The notes: a model not told the origin generated them from the sequence alone. 64,000 nt of DNA from Sycon ciliatum (GCF_964019385.1 NC_088655.1:25851864-25915863), one strand, 5' to 3'. Positions 33,076-48,555 are shown, numbered from the stretch's first letter. Program-made: numbers and translations.

Positions 33076-34719
33076 TTGTTGTTGTTGTTGTTGAAATTTT
33101 ATTTTGTATCGCAGACCAAACGGGCAATGGTGCCCAATATTATGATGGCGATAAAGTAACGGCCGAGAGCCAAGGATACAACAAGCAAGCCTCCACGAAA
33201 GAGAGAAAAACACAGAAAACACAGACTGCAAATACTCAAAAAGAAAAAAGAGAAAGGGAAAAAAAAGAAAAATAAAGAAGAAGAAAGCACAGTTGAGTCA
33301 CAGTTGAGTCACGACTCGAAGTCCAAGCCTAGATGCTGGCTAACCATAAAAATAAACCTTTAAAAGTCTCTTGAATGATCTATGGCAGGCGAGGGACTTG
33401 AACTCTTGGGGCAGGGCGTTCCATAATTTAACAGCAGAAACGAGCGGCCGACAGTCACCAGAGACTCGCCTGGTGGCAGGGACAACATACGCATTTGGAT
33501 CGTTGATCCGAGTGACGCCTTCAGTCTGGCGACGTAGGCGCTTGGACAGGAGATTACTAATTCTGGCGGTGTGGATACGAAGCATGAGGAGGCGGAGTTT
33601 ACAGTGGGCGTTTTGGATGATGGGGATGAGGCCTAGACGGGTGTAGATGGGATCTGTGTGGGAGGGGAATGGCTGGTTGGCAACGCAGCGGATACATCGC
33701 TTGTCGAGGACCGAAAGCTGATGCCGTTGGTGCGCAGAGAGAACCGAGAAGAAGGCATTAGATCCATACAACATGTCCGGTAGTATTAACGATCTGTAAA
33801 ATAGCATGGCTTGTTGCTCAGTTAAGCAGGAGCGAATGGCTTGCAGCGCCGTCAGTTTCTGGGAGGTCTTCCGTGTAATAGTTGCAACTTGAGTCTCCCA
33901 CCGAAGCTGAGTGTCGAGATGTAGACCTAGATATCGAGCATTTGTGGTCTGAGCTAGGGGATTTCCATTGCATTCTATGTTAAGTAACAAGGGCTGCCTG
34001 CGAGACGCATGAAGGGCTAGAACGTGGGTTTTGGAGGGATTTAGTATTAAGCCTCTTTCTTCCAGAAAGTTGGCCAGGTTGGAGACTGAACGGGAGAGGG
34101 TTAAATTCAAGAATTCGACGGATTGACTGATGGCGTCTAGCAGGATATCATCAGCAAACAGCTGTGAGTGGGCTGGAGCTGTGATCTGTTCTATTTCCAT
34201 TGTGTAGATGGAGAACAAAAGAGGACCCAGCACACTTCCCTGAGGAACACCACACTCACAGGGAGAGAGGGCGGACGACTGGCCATTGCTCAGGACGACT
34301 CGCTGACGGCGGTCAGTTAGGTAGCTCATGAACCAACTGAGAGCCGTTGAGGTAATACCAAGCTGAAATAGATCTGTAACCAAAATTTGGTGTTTGACCT
34401 TATCGAAGGCCTTGCTCATATCGACAAGTACAAGACCTGTATGGCGCTGCTGATCCGCTGCCTCCAAGTATCTGTCTACAGCCAATGTCAGGGCATCTTC
34501 TGTGGAGTGAAGTGGGCGATATGCGAACTGGTTTGCGGGGAACAAGGAATTTCCGGAGAGGAACTTACAGAGTCTCGTGTGGACTACCCGTTCTAGGACT
34601 TTGGAAACTATTGGTAATAACGATATTGGTCTATAGTTCTTAGCGACAGCTTTGTCGCCTGACTTGAAGAGGGGACGAACATCCGCAATCTTCAGAGATG
34701 CAGGAACAACACCATATTA
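33076..34719 (-). mobile_element. 5'-truncated LINE inserted in satellite B
   Basis: The minus-strand element ends in a (CAA)n tail (33076-33093) and is cut at its 5' side at about 34719, where satellite sequence resumes. The reverse transcriptase frame is open throughout, so the insertion is fairly young. Confidence 0.9.
33340..34719 (-). CDS. LINE reverse transcriptase (partial)
   Basis: The open frame extends past the first ATG to the truncation point. It covers PLFKSGDK, NYRPISLLP, QFAYRPLHSTEDAL, VDMSKAFDKV, GVPQGSVLGPLLF and the catalytic FADDI, then the thumb and a C-terminal tail ending at 33340. This is a CR1/Jockey-like non-LTR reverse transcriptase. The endonuclease and ORF1 are lost by 5' truncation. 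It is related to, but clearly distinct from, the LINE at 58514-62765, which has an ACT-type tail. Confidence 0.9.
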
Positions 34720-34726
34720 GCATATT

Positions 34727-35395
34727 AGTGACCCGGTTGAGAGGGTGTGTGTACAGCATGGTGATTAGTGACCCGGTTGAGAGGGTGTGTGTACAGCATG
34801 GTGATTAGTGACCCGGTTGATAGGGTGTGTGTACAGCATGGTGATTAGTAACCCGGTTGAGAGGTTGTGTGTACAGCATGGTGATTAGTGACCTGGTTGA
34901 GAGGGTGTGTGTACAGCATGGTGATTAGTGACCCGGTTGAGAGGGTGTGTGTACAGCATGGTGATTAGTGACCCGGTTGAGAGGGTGTGTGTACAGCATG
35001 GTGATTAGTAACCCGGTTGAGAGGTTGTGTGTACAGCATGGTGATTAGTGACCCGGTTGAGAGGGTGTGTGTACAGCATGGTGATTAGTAACCCGGTTGA
35101 GAGGGTGTGTGTACAGCATGGTGATTAGTGACCCGGTTGAGAGGGTGTGTGTACAGCATGGTGATTAGTGACCCGGCTGAGACGGTGTGTGTACAGCATG
35201 GTGATTAGTGACCTGGTTGAGAGAGTGTGTGTACAGCATGGTGATTAGTGACCCGGTTGAGAGGGTGTGTGTACAGCATGGTGATTAGTGACCTGGTTGA
35301 GAGGGTGTGTGTACAGCATGGTGATTAGTGACCTGGTTGAGAGGGTGTGTGTACAGCATGGTGATTAGTGACCCGGTTGAGAGGGTGTGTGTACA
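34727..35395 (+). repeat. 40-bp satellite array B, right part
   Basis: About 16-17 monomers continue the array after the LINE. Confidence 0.97.
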
Positions 35396-35489
35396 GTAGT
35401 TGCCACGAACTGGGAATCCGGCCACAACGCCTGCACAAATACATACGATGACATAACAAAGCCCTAAAAAATATTATAATAAAAAATTA

Positions 35490-35747
35490 CTAAACAGCAA
35501 TAGCAGCCTCTGAAACCGCCAGCGTGGCGGGAGGCTCTTGTTGATCCATTCTTTGTTGATATTTTCCAAATAATGTTCTAGACCCTCTAAGGCAAATTAT
35601 ACATGACCTTAGGAGGGCAAAGGAAATGCGGCACCTGACAAATGCCATGACATGTGAATATGGTTCATTACGTCTGTCAGCCAGCAGCGATGCGATTCTC
35701 TTATACAGGCTGGTTGCCGAACGCCCAAAACCACCTGACGCCGTCAT
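35490..35747 (-). pseudogene. Mobile-element protein C-terminal fragment
   Basis: An 85-codon ATG-started frame reads TSLYKRIASLLADRRNEPYS, then VRCRISFALLRSCIICLRGS. I recall this module (YKRLASLLAEKR...RCRLSFSLLRS..CIRGARS) as a recurrent C-terminal tail on transposon-associated predicted proteins in invertebrates. Nothing upstream on this strand supplies the rest of a protein, so it is probably a fragment. Confidence 0.4.
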
Positions 35748-36006
35748 AACTTAACCTCTAAAAACTACACGTAACGGGAGATTTGCACCGCGTTTTGAAA
35801 AAGGGCAAAAAACGTGCGACTTAACCGCTCTATTCTCGACATGCATACCCGTAAAATCTCGCCAGAACGCCCCGCCTCTCCTATCCGCCCCTCCCTGACT
35901 TCTTGTCAGGGACGTGATTGATTGTATCCTCGTACGATCATATGACTCTGTCACAGTCTGTGATACCGTACTGTACTGCAGACGCGTGCTCGACCCCATT
36001 GGAAAT
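35748..36006. other. No feature seen
   Basis: Short unique-looking stretch between the fragment and the next element. Confidence 0.4.
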
Positions 36007-36830
36007 TATAGCAATAAAACTGCTTTATGGCAGCTTTCTAAAAAAAGTTGTTGTCTTCTAGTCCTGGGTCGACCGGTCCTTTATAAAATTGCTTCCAAAT
36101 TGCCTTGGACTCATGGTAAAGAGGCTACGAGGGTAACCCTTTCCCAAAGGTGCTCCTTTAATTCGCACTTAGTGCTTTTCGCGTCCCTCAAAATATGCTG
36201 AAAAAGTGCTCTTTATTCAGTGAAAACAGGCAAAAAGTGCTCTTTTTCAGTGAAGAATATAGCCATGCAACATGTTCAGATATGAACCCAAGCTGAGAAA
36301 TGAATACGAACTCTTCCATTTATGGGTCCACGAAAGGCAAAACAGGAAGTAAAGTAAAAAAAAAACCCACTTTTTACGGCATTGTGTACAAGCTTCACCA
36401 ACTAATTTCTTGTTGCCCCCCAAAAAGCGGCGTGCCAAGGCCCATGGAGCACTCGGAAACTGTGATGGCATGCATGAGCAAACAGATTTTAGCACTTTTT
36501 CAGCTCAAAAAGCTCAAAAAAGGGCGATATTCACCAAAAACGCAATAAAGGGCGAAAGAAACGGGCTTTTCCAAAAAGGGCCAAAAAGGGCGAAAAAAGG
36601 GCAAGCACCTTTGGGAAAGGGCTATACGAGGGGAAAAGGTCTTCTCGCTTTTTATCCTGTGTGGGATTATTGTGAGGTTTTGTGTGAAATTTTCGGAAAT
36701 CACATTTCGTTAATTTCTTACTTTTTAGACAGGCCAGTTTGGAAGCAATTTTATAAAGGACCGGTCGACCCAGTACTAGAACACAATAACTTTTTTTTAG
36801 AAAGCTGCCATAAAGCAGTTTTTATTGCTA
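36007..36830. mobile_element. TIR element with about 95-bp inverted repeats
   Basis: Bases 36007-36100 and 36732-36830 are inverted copies with few mismatches. Each contains GGTCGACCGGTCCTTTATAA. TAGCAAT and ATTGCTA close the outer ends. No transposase is seen inside. A second MITE is nested at 36136-36622. Confidence 0.85.
36136..36622. mobile_element. Nested MITE with TA duplication
   Basis: The inverted ends ACCCTTTCCCAAAGGTGCT and AGCACCTTTGGGAAAGGGC are flanked by TA (36134-36135, 36623-36624). A fragment of one end recurs at about 37031. The interior is rich in AAAAAGGGC/AAAGTGCT motifs. Confidence 0.85.
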
Positions 36831-37979
36831 AATTTCTTGTTTTTGATGTCACCAATCGACGAATGCCCTAAATGATGGCCTCTACATCATATCAATACCG
36901 TATTATACGCATTGATAATTATGCAAGCCTTTTCTTGCAGAAAATGGCACTTGCATAATCATGTTCTTGTGCATTGGAAACATGTGAGTAGTGGTGGTGA
37001 TACTTTTTTTTTATACGCTGGTCATGCTGTTAGCCCTTTTCCAAAGGTGCTCGCCCTTTTTTGTGTCGCAGATGTTTTTGTTGATTCTGTGTTTATAATT
37101 GTAGTCATGGGTTTGTCGTGATAAGGTCATCGGATCTTCCCAAGTTGTACAATGTACTGTTGAGATACCGAATTCAAATAAATCAATACCATACCATACC
37201 ATACCATAATATTGCACTGAAATCGTAATCATGTTAACGTCGATACAGCTCTTGGAAGTAGTTCAATGACTTCAAAGTGTTAGTCCACGATTGTCAAAAA
37301 ACAACACAGCAAAGGAGGAAAAATAAACATGTTACGATGTATTTAAAACATGTTGACAAATACATTGTTGAGCCAGACACTTCGTCCCAACAACTACACT
37401 GATCCTGAGGATATACATGTAAGGGGCAGGGATATTATGGTTGGAGGTACTGAGAGATAAACAAGGCACTAATAAATTTCCATAACCTTGAACCTTCCAA
37501 GTTGGAAGGCTGTCGGTTAGCGCTACGGAGATGTGTTGAAGCTAGGTGTCAGGACGTCGAATGTCTCAGTACTCTGTCAGTTTTGTGCCTAGTTGTTGCA
37601 CTTTCTGACTGCATATTGTATCTAGTTACAGTGGTGGAGAGTTACTCTTAACTCGTTCCATATGTCCTTTTCCTTTCTACTTTTAATAAAGTGTTATACA
37701 TATTTTGGTGAGTATGAATGATATACAGTCGAACCTCTTTAGCCTAGGACGAACACCAAGGGACCGATGGTATTTTGTTCTGTGAGTTTATCTTAACCCT
37801 ATTTTATAACCAATGAATGCAATTATTTCTCCAATAGATACGAATAGATTTCTTCTACAGCGAAAAGGTTCTAAGCCAGACCGACTCATTGACTCGCCTC
37901 GTATGAAACAAATGAGTCACTGAACCTTTCTTTAGCAACATGACAGCAACTAAAACAGCAACAGAGGAAGTACGATTCA
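36831..37979. other. No gene; MITE end fragments
   Basis: It includes the partial MITE end near 37031, a short CATAC repeat (37188-37207) and a pogo-like single end (CAGTCGAACCTCTTTAG at 37726). No coding is supported. Confidence 0.5.
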
Positions 37980-37987
37980 TGTACAGC

Positions 37988-38190
37988 TAGGGTCAGGCGG
38001 ATTCTGCCGGCAGAAAAATTGGCAGAATTCGGTACTTTTTCTGGTAAGTTTCATGCATGTTGGGTATGTGGATGAAAAAATGGAGCAGAATTCGAGGAAT
38101 TGCCCGCCATAAGGTTTGTATGGTTCTGCCAATTTCACTGCTTTTCGAGCAGAATCTGCCACCTTTTCGAGCAGAATCCGCCGGTCCCTA
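37988..38190. mobile_element. Non-autonomous hAT element, 8-bp target duplication
   Basis: The ends TAGGGTCAGGCGGATTCTGC and GCAGAATCCGCCGGTCCCTA are imperfect inverted repeats. TGTACAGC is duplicated at 37980-37987 and 38191-38198. It is 203 bases long. Confidence 0.9.
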
Positions 38191-38329
38191 TGTACAGCAC
38201 ATTCTTGCAGGTACTACAAACAGATTGCAGATTGTAATTCTTGCTTTGCCGGCACACAATTTTATTTGGGGCAGTGCAGTCTCGGCGCTACTCACAATCA
38301 AACAGCCCAGACTCGAGTAAACAAATCCA

Positions 38330-39764
38330 ATCGTACGAGCTCTGCTTCTTAGCTGGTGTGCAACCTGGGGCATGGAAGCTTGCCCATGTAGTCCCGGTTC
38401 ACAAGCGGTCCTCCAGATCTTTGGCATCTAACTACTGACCAATATCACTTCTAACGATCATGTCGAAAGTCATGGAGGGCATTGTAAACACGCCACTGGT
38501 CAACTATCTAGAGAAGCATGAGGTGTTGCCAAACAGCCAGTTTGGATTCCGACGTGGTAGAGGAACCGCAGATATCTTAACGGCTCTCCAACATGAATGG
38601 GTCCACACCATAAGTACTGGCGGTTGTGTCCAGGTCCTCGCCGTGGATATTGCCGGTGCGTTTGACCGGGTATCGCACACAGGAGTGCTGTACAAAGCAA
38701 AGCAGGCCGGCGTCGACGGACGCCTGCTTGTATGGCTACAGGACTACCTCACCAACCGAAACATCCGCGTTGTGGTTGGAGGCCAGACGTCAGATGCTCA
38801 ACCCATCCAGGCTGGTGTCCCCCAAGGCAGCATCCTAGGACCCAGCCTCCTCCTTCTATACACCTCTGACATTGAACAATGTTTAACTCCAGGAACGCAG
38901 TTGAGCAGCTTTGCAGACGACACCACACTCTACAGCTTAGTACAGCCAACTGACAATCTCCAACAGTCCACTGCCTCCCTCCAAGGGTCCCTCAACAGTC
39001 TTGAGGAGTGGGGCCGCAGGTGGCGTATCTGTTTTGAGCCAGCCAAGACACAGCGCATGACTCTACATCGCAAGCACATTCCCCCCTGCACTCCACCGGT
39101 CACCTTTGGAGGGGAAGCACTCCAGGAGACAGATACCCTGAAGCTGCTGGGAGTCATGCTCGACCCTACTCTCTCCTACAGAGCGCACACTCGCAGTGTT
39201 GCACTGCGCGCCTCACAAAGGCTGGGTTTCCTACGAAAGGCAGCACCCATCCTGGACGACCATGGTCGAGTGACGGTCTACAAGGGATTCGTGCGACCCC
39301 TACTTGAATATGCCCCACTGGTCTGGTCGAGCGCAGCCGCAACTAACATGGCCCAGCTGGACAAGGTTCAGCAACGTGCCCTGCATTTCCTGGGACCTGG
39401 AGCCATCCTCCAAAGTCTTCAGCTTCGTCGGATGGTGGCAGCCCTGTCATACTTGTTCAAGCTGCACTACATTCCAGGGCCTCCCCAGGTAAAGGCCATG
39501 CTGCCACCAACCAAGCCCCCTGCCGTAGCTAGCATGTGCACACGGCAAAAACGTCAGATGCACCATGCCTTCCAGCTGAAGTGGACACCCCCTCGCACAG
39601 CCCCTGACTACCTCCTGCGATCCTTCCCCTTCTTCGCCATCACACCCTGGATCAACCTGCCTGCGGACCTCCTGCTTCACGAACATTGCGCGAAATCGCG
39701 CATCTATGAGCGACATCCACATAAACTGCTGGGACCATGGTTCTCTACTCGAATCTCATTCTGA
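38330..39764 (+). pseudogene. Broken LINE reverse transcriptase
   Basis: A non-LTR reverse transcriptase frame reads HVVPVHKRSS, SNY[stop]PISLLTIMSKVMEGI, QFGFRRGRGTADI, VDIAGAFDRV, AGVPQGSILGP and SSFADDTTLYS, to a stop at 39764. The TGA at 38436-38438 lies where these enzymes have Arg in NYRPISLL, so one C-to-T change probably made it. The domain is otherwise uninterrupted for 434 codons. The 5' part of the element is missing. It belongs to a different lineage from the other two LINEs in the window. Confidence 0.85.
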
Positions 39765-40989
39765 GCACCCTTTTTTCTTCCTTTTTTCAGCCGTTTTTTT
39801 GCAAAAAGTCCTCGAGCTCGATTTTTTTTGATCGATCGTTCTTCAAGGAAAGACGAGTGGACAATCGATCAACAGGGCCGAGGACGAATGCGTCTGGTTG
39901 GAGTTCTTGCGTGGCACAGGATGACCAGACACACATATAGATACATTGCGACGATCTAATCTGCACAGTGTTTCCTAATACCGCACGCACGACGGTAAGT
40001 ACAATTCATGTGATTTCAAATTGTTTGTGATCTACAACGTCGCGAGCAGGACGGAAATACAGCAACAGCACGACAACCGTTATACCAGGCAGTAACCAAC
40101 AGTCACCTCCGTCACATTCTCCAGATCAGAAGGCAAGTGAGGCAGTGAACATGAAGAAATAAAGTATGAAAGAATGAAAAGTGAATAATTCAAAAATCTC
40201 AGAAACGTTGAACGTAAAAAACACTGAGAACAAGAAAAGTGACTTACTTCGATGGCAAAAGACAAAGCGAATGTTCCTCGTATGGACCTGGCTCTTGCGG
40301 AATCAGCCACACTGTGGAACCATGTGTTTGATTCCACAAGGGATGGCTACCTGCTCCTCACCAACCAGCCTCCACGACGGTGGTAAAGTCGCCAAAAATA
40401 CGAAAGTTGAACATGTTGTGCATGCATGCAATAGAAAATTTGTGCTGAGTATGTCGAGTGGCCATTCGCACAGGACAAAGCCGTTGCGCAAGCTGTGACC
40501 CTGAAATTTCGTCCATTGGTACGGTAGCGAGGGTAACCCTGAGCTGGAAAGTGTAAGGGATGGCATGCTACACTCCCCCGCATACGCTTGACAGCACGAT
40601 TTGAGGCGTGGAGTAGTAATATACCAGTATCTTACTACCCCCTGATACCTGATGCATGGACGTCGTCATCTTCATCCCGCAGATCGAAAATGTACAGGTG
40701 TCGCGTGATTTCGCGCAATGCCTCATTCAAGACGCCACCAAACCTTCAAGGTCAACGTATGTAAGGATCTAATCCGAAAGAGATGGCTGTGGTCCACACA
40801 GTACCTGTGACGATGATATTGAGACCCATTTAGTATTTACCTCTCTAGTCTCTACTAGTACTTGCTTGTTATGATTATTGTTCTCTTTCTTCTTTTTTTC
40901 CCTTCTGGTTTAGTCATAACACGTATTTATATTATTTGGTGCAATACTAGCGCCCCTTTCTCGCACCAAATTATTATTTTTGCTACTTG
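39765..40989. other. No gene recognised
   Basis: It probably starts with LINE 3' UTR (T-rich, to about 39830). The remainder contains no supported coding, RNA gene or clear repeat. Confidence 0.45.
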
Positions 40990-41180
40990 ACCATGCAACC
41001 CCCCCCCTTTTTTTTCGATGCCAGGTTGCAACGCTAACGCCGAGACCCCTGGTCGGTCGAGTTGTTCCCTGTACATCGGCACGTCGTCCCTACATCCCAT
41101 GTGTCTTGTCTTGTGTTTGTCTCCACATGTCTCTTTGTAGGGTTGTGTTCCCAATAAATAAATAAATTCATTAAAAAAAT
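40990..41180 (+). mobile_element. LINE/SINE 3'-end fragment with AATAAA-rich tail
   Basis: CCGAGACCCCTGGTCGG (41039-41055) forms a stem. About 90 bases on is CCCAATAAATAAATAAATTC. The same hairpin-plus-tail pattern is at 20871-20990 and, inverted, the hairpin alone at 18260. Confidence 0.6.
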
Positions 41181-44547
<3,367 letters not shown>

Positions 44548-44872
44548 TTATAAGCCCCCAAGAGTGTGCAACTGCTGATATCCTTTCTATGGGGTTCGCC
44601 GACGGCGAAAACTCACATCACGCGGTGCAGTGTCGCAGTTATACGTTTCCAGCCTGTGCTTAGCGATCAGCGGTGTAATGAAAAACATTCTCTGACAGAA
44701 ACTCACTGCGCGTATGCGAATCCCGAGCATGATCATGGCAGATATTCGGATTGCGCGCACGCTATCCTTCATCTGTACGTAGTACAAAACGTACCTGAGA
44801 AACTGATGTGAGTTTTCGCCGTCGGACATCCCATATGCAGAGTTGCACACTCTTGGGAGGTTATAATTTACT
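44548..44872. mobile_element. TIR element, about 70-bp inverted ends
   Basis: The left end (…CCAAGAGTGTGCAACT… GACGGCGAAAACTCACATCA) is inverted at the right end (TGATGTGAGTTTTCGCCGTC … AGTTGCACACTCTTGG). The roughly 325 bases have no coding. Confidence 0.8.
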
Positions 44873-45085
44873 GTAAAAGCAGAAATATTCGTCTGGAATT
44901 TAATTTCGTCTTTTTCGTCCAAGGAGCTTTTGGACTAAATTAAATGCCGGACTAATGTCGATTTGTCCAGCTTTTCAATACACTCTTATAATCCATGGAC
45001 GAAATTTACAACCGGACGAACTCCCTTTCTTTGGAGTTGAATGAAATTATTGACCGACGGAATTTTCTTCCTATACATGTACAGT
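44873..45085 (+). mobile_element. MITE family 'GCAGAAATATTCGTC', copy 2
   Basis: Close match to 27566-27775. It directly abuts the previous TIR element. Confidence 0.75.
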
Positions 45086-45252
45086 ATTTATAGTCTTGCT
45101 GCAACTGGCAGGGCGTTGAGGTGTTTATAAGTCTTGATCTCTCTCATTCTGATCTTGTCCGCTATCGTTGCTATAAGAGAAAATCTGTGGGTGCACATCC
45201 AGTGCATTTTCAGATTTGCGTGCTTCTCTTGCGACGCGCGTATACATCGTAC

Positions 45253-45445
45253 TGCACAGGCAGAAAATTCCGTCGGTCAATAATTTCATTCAACTCCAAA
45301 GAAAGGGAGTTCGTCCGGTTGTAAATTTCGTCCATGAATCATAAGAGTGTATTGAAAAGCTGGACAAGTCGACATTAGTCCGGCATTATTTTAATTTAGT
45401 CCAAAAGCTCCTTGGACGAAAAAGACGAAATAAAATTCCAGACTT
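45253..45445 (-). mobile_element. MITE family 'GCAGAAATATTCGTC', copy 3, inverted
   Basis: Inverted copy of the same family, truncated by about 18 bases at its right edge. There it joins the linker repeat at the shared bases GAC. Confidence 0.75.
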
Positions 45446-45650
45446 TGGCCACACCTGCCGCACCGGTTCCGATGCCCCTGCAAGCGGTCCGTCGTATCGC
45501 TGCGGGGCCCGGCGAGTCAGTTGTAAGCCTGTTCAATGCACAGGCTTGTGTTCATCAGAAGCGGGCGCTCGCAAGTCTGTAGAGCTGCATGATGGATCAA
45601 GTCAAGACCAGGCCAGGCCTGTTCCTAACTTAGTGTCGGATGGTTCTACT
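45443..45650 (+). repeat. Linker segment, second copy
   Basis: Matches 28896-29093 with about 10% differences. The shared frame ends early at a TAG after KRALASL. Confidence 0.7.
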
Positions 45651-45931
45651 GAAGCAGTGTTAAGCCCAACACTGCTTTTGCACGGCTTGTCAATAGCTTC
45701 AGACTTAGGAACGGAATGTATGGAGTTGTGGTCACATCTTGGTCATGTGACTGAATTTGTGTAGAAAATGATCATGTCATGTGACCAGCGGAACCAACAT
45801 GGCCGACGTCTTGTGACCCATAGATGCAGGAGTTGAGTGGAATTGAACCCAACATGCCTATCCGGCACGGTCATGTGATAGATGTGAAACCATTCTGTTT
45901 CTCTATGTGTGTGTTGTGCCAACATTTTCAG

Positions 45932-46300
45932 ACGAGTCTCAGCTCTCTGACATGACAGCATGGGAGAGTGACGTCTTCACAGAACTTCGGCCTAAGCTGG
46001 GTTCCACGCTAACTCCAGATGATATGCGTCGCCAGTGTGAGGCTAAGAAGTTGATTACGCGTGCACAGAGTAAGCTATTTGCATCATACATTGGCCCTGC
46101 AGCGCAGAATGAGGCATTGCTCAATGCACTAAGCACTGGTGATGACGAATCCTTCCACACCTTCCTTGAATGCATCCGTAAAGTCGAGCCACCAGCCAGC
46201 GCGAGAAGGTTATTGGCCAAGCTGGAACCTGTCGACAAATTCCGCAGCACTGCTGAGGCCGCATCAGCGTCTGCAGGAGCATCCGCTGCTGATCCAGTGG
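45932..46300 (+). CDS. CARD-domain internal exon, symmetric 1-1
   Basis: The exon is bounded by an acceptor (GTGCCAACATTTTCAG) and a consensus donor (G|GTAAGTAAAG), both in phase 1. It is 369 bases, exactly 123 codons, and so can be inserted or skipped without a frame change. The translation contains VFTELRPKLGSTLTPDDMRR, KKLITRAQSKL, NEALLNALSTGDDESFHTFL and CIRKVEPPASARRLLAKLEP, a good CARD pattern, followed by an Ala/Ser-rich linker. It lies upstream of the terminal CARD exon at 52595, so one transcript could carry both. No other exon on this strand nearby is recognised. Its role is inferred as a homotypic death-fold adaptor module. Confidence 0.7.
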
Positions 46301-46442
46301 GTAAGTAAAGAGCAGTAGGCTGTACAGGCAGAGGCCATTTGGGACTTTTGCAGCTCCATAGTTCTTTATCCGTAGTTTTGGCAGCCCAGCTGGCATCAGG
46401 CCGGTCTGAAGGCTTGAAGTAGCTAGCTAGCAAGCAGTAGGA

Positions 46443-48555
46443 CTAGGAGGAGTAGTGCGATGGCAGTAGGGCAGTGTAGTGCGATAGGGGTAGGGCAGTG
46501 TAGTGCGATAGGGGTAGGGCAGTGTAGTGCGATATGTGTAGGGCAGTGTAGTGCGATAGGGGTAGGGCAGTGTAGTGCGATAGGGGTAGGGCAGTGTAGT
46601 GCGATAGGGGTAGGGCAGTGTAGTGCGATAGGGGTAGGCAGTGTAGTGCGATAGGGGTAGGGCAGTGTAGTGCGATAGGGGTAGGGCAGTGTAGTGCGAT
46701 AGGGGTAGGGCAGTGTAGTGGGATAGGGGTGGGGCAGTGTAGTGCGATAGGGGTACGGCAGTGTAGTGCGATAGGGGTAGGGCAGTGTAGTGCGATAGGG
46801 GTAGGGCAGTGTGCGATAGGGGTAGGGCAGTGTGGTGCGATATGTGTAGGGCAGTGTAGGGCGATAGGGGTAGGGCAGTGTGGTGCGATATGTGTAGGGC
46901 AGTGTAGTGCGATAGGGGTAGGGCAGTGTAGTGCGATAGGGGTAGGGCAGTGTAGTGCGATAGGGGTAGGGCAGTGGAGTGCGATAGGGGTAGGGCAGTG
47001 TAGTGCGATATGGGTAGGGCAGTGTAGTGCGTTAGGGGTAGGGCAGTGTAGTGCGATAGGGGTAGGGCAGTGTAGTGCGATAGGGGTAGGGCAGTGTAGT
47101 GCGATAGGGGTGGGGCAGTGTAGTGCGATAGGGGTAGAGCAGTGTAGTGCGATATGGGTAGGGCAGTGTAGTGCGATAGGGGTAGGGCAGTGTAGTGCGA
47201 TAGGGGTAGGGCAGTGTAGTGCGATAGGGGTGGGGCAGTGTAGTGCGATAGGGGTAGGGCAGTGTGGTGCGATAGGGGTAGGGCAGTGTAGTGCGATAGG
47301 GGTAGGGCAGTGTAGTGCGATAGGGGTAGGGCAGTGTAGTGCGATAGGGGTAGGGCAGTGTAGTGCGATAGGGGTAGGGCAGTGTAGTGCGATAGGGGTA
47401 GGGCAGTGTAGTGCGATGGGGGTAGGGCAGTGTAGTGCGATATGTGTAGGGCAGTGTAGTGCGATAGGGGTAGGGCAGTGTAGTGCGACAGGGGTAGGGC
47501 AGTGTAGTGCGATATGGGTAGGGCAGTGTAGTGCGATAGGGGTAGGGCAGTGTAGTGCGATAGGGGTAGGGCAGTGTAGTGCGATAGGGGTAGGGCAGTG
47601 TAGTGCGACAGGGGTAGGGCAGTGTAGTGCGATATGGGTAGGGCAGTGTAGTGCGATAGGGGTAGGGCAGTGTAGTGCGATAGGGGTAGGGCAGTGTTGT
47701 GCGATAGGGGTAGGGCAGTGTTGTGCGATAGGGGTAGGGCAGTGTAGTGCGATAGGGGTAGGGCAGTGTAGTGCGATAGGGGTAGGGCAGTGTAGTGCGA
47801 TAGGGGTGGGGCAGTGTAGTGCGATAGGGGTAGGGCAGTGTAGTGCGATAGCGGTAGGGCAGTGTAGTGCGATAGGGGTGGGGCAGTGTAGTGCGATAGG
47901 GGTAGGGCAGTGTAGTGCGATAGGGGTAGGGCAGTGTAGTGCGATAGGGGTAGGGCAGTGTAGTGCGATAGGGGTTGGGCAGTGTAGTGGGATATGTGTA
48001 GGGCAGTGTAGTGTGATAGGGGTAGGGCAGTGTAGTGTGATAGGGGTAGGGCAGTGTAGTGCGATAGGGGTAGAGCAGTGTAGGGCGATAGGGGTAGGGC
48101 AGTGTGGTGCGATATGTGTAGGGCAGTGTAGTGCGATAGAGGTAGGGCAGTGTAGTGCGATATGTGTAGGGCAGTGTAGTGCGATAGGGGTAGGGCAGTG
48201 TAGTGCGATAGGGGTAGGGCAGTGTAGTGCGATAGGGTTAGGGCAGTGTAGTCAATAGGGGTAGGGCAGTGTAGTGCGATAGGGGTAGGGCAGTGTAGTG
48301 CGATAGGGGTAGGGCAGTGTAGTGCGATATGTGTAGGGCAGTGTAGTGCGATATGGGTAGGGCAGTGTAGTGCGATATGTGTAGTGCAGTGTAGTGCGAT
48401 AGGGGTAGGGCAGTGTAGTGCGATAGGGGTAGGGCAGTGTAGTGCGATAGGGGTAGGGCAGTGTAGTGCGATGGGGGTAGGGCAGTGTAGTGCGATAGGG
48501 GTAGGGCAGTGTAGTGCGATAGGGGTAGGGCAGTGTAGTGCGATATGTGTAGGGC
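46443..48555. repeat. 24-bp minisatellite, left part
   Basis: About 88 copies of a 24-base unit (core TAGTGCGATAGGGG plus TAGGGCAGTG), with sparse variants. Because the period is a multiple of three, it is open for 716 codons on the minus strand (HYTALPLS-type octapeptides) and 509 on the plus strand (GQCSAIGV). These are not credible genes. Confidence 0.97.
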
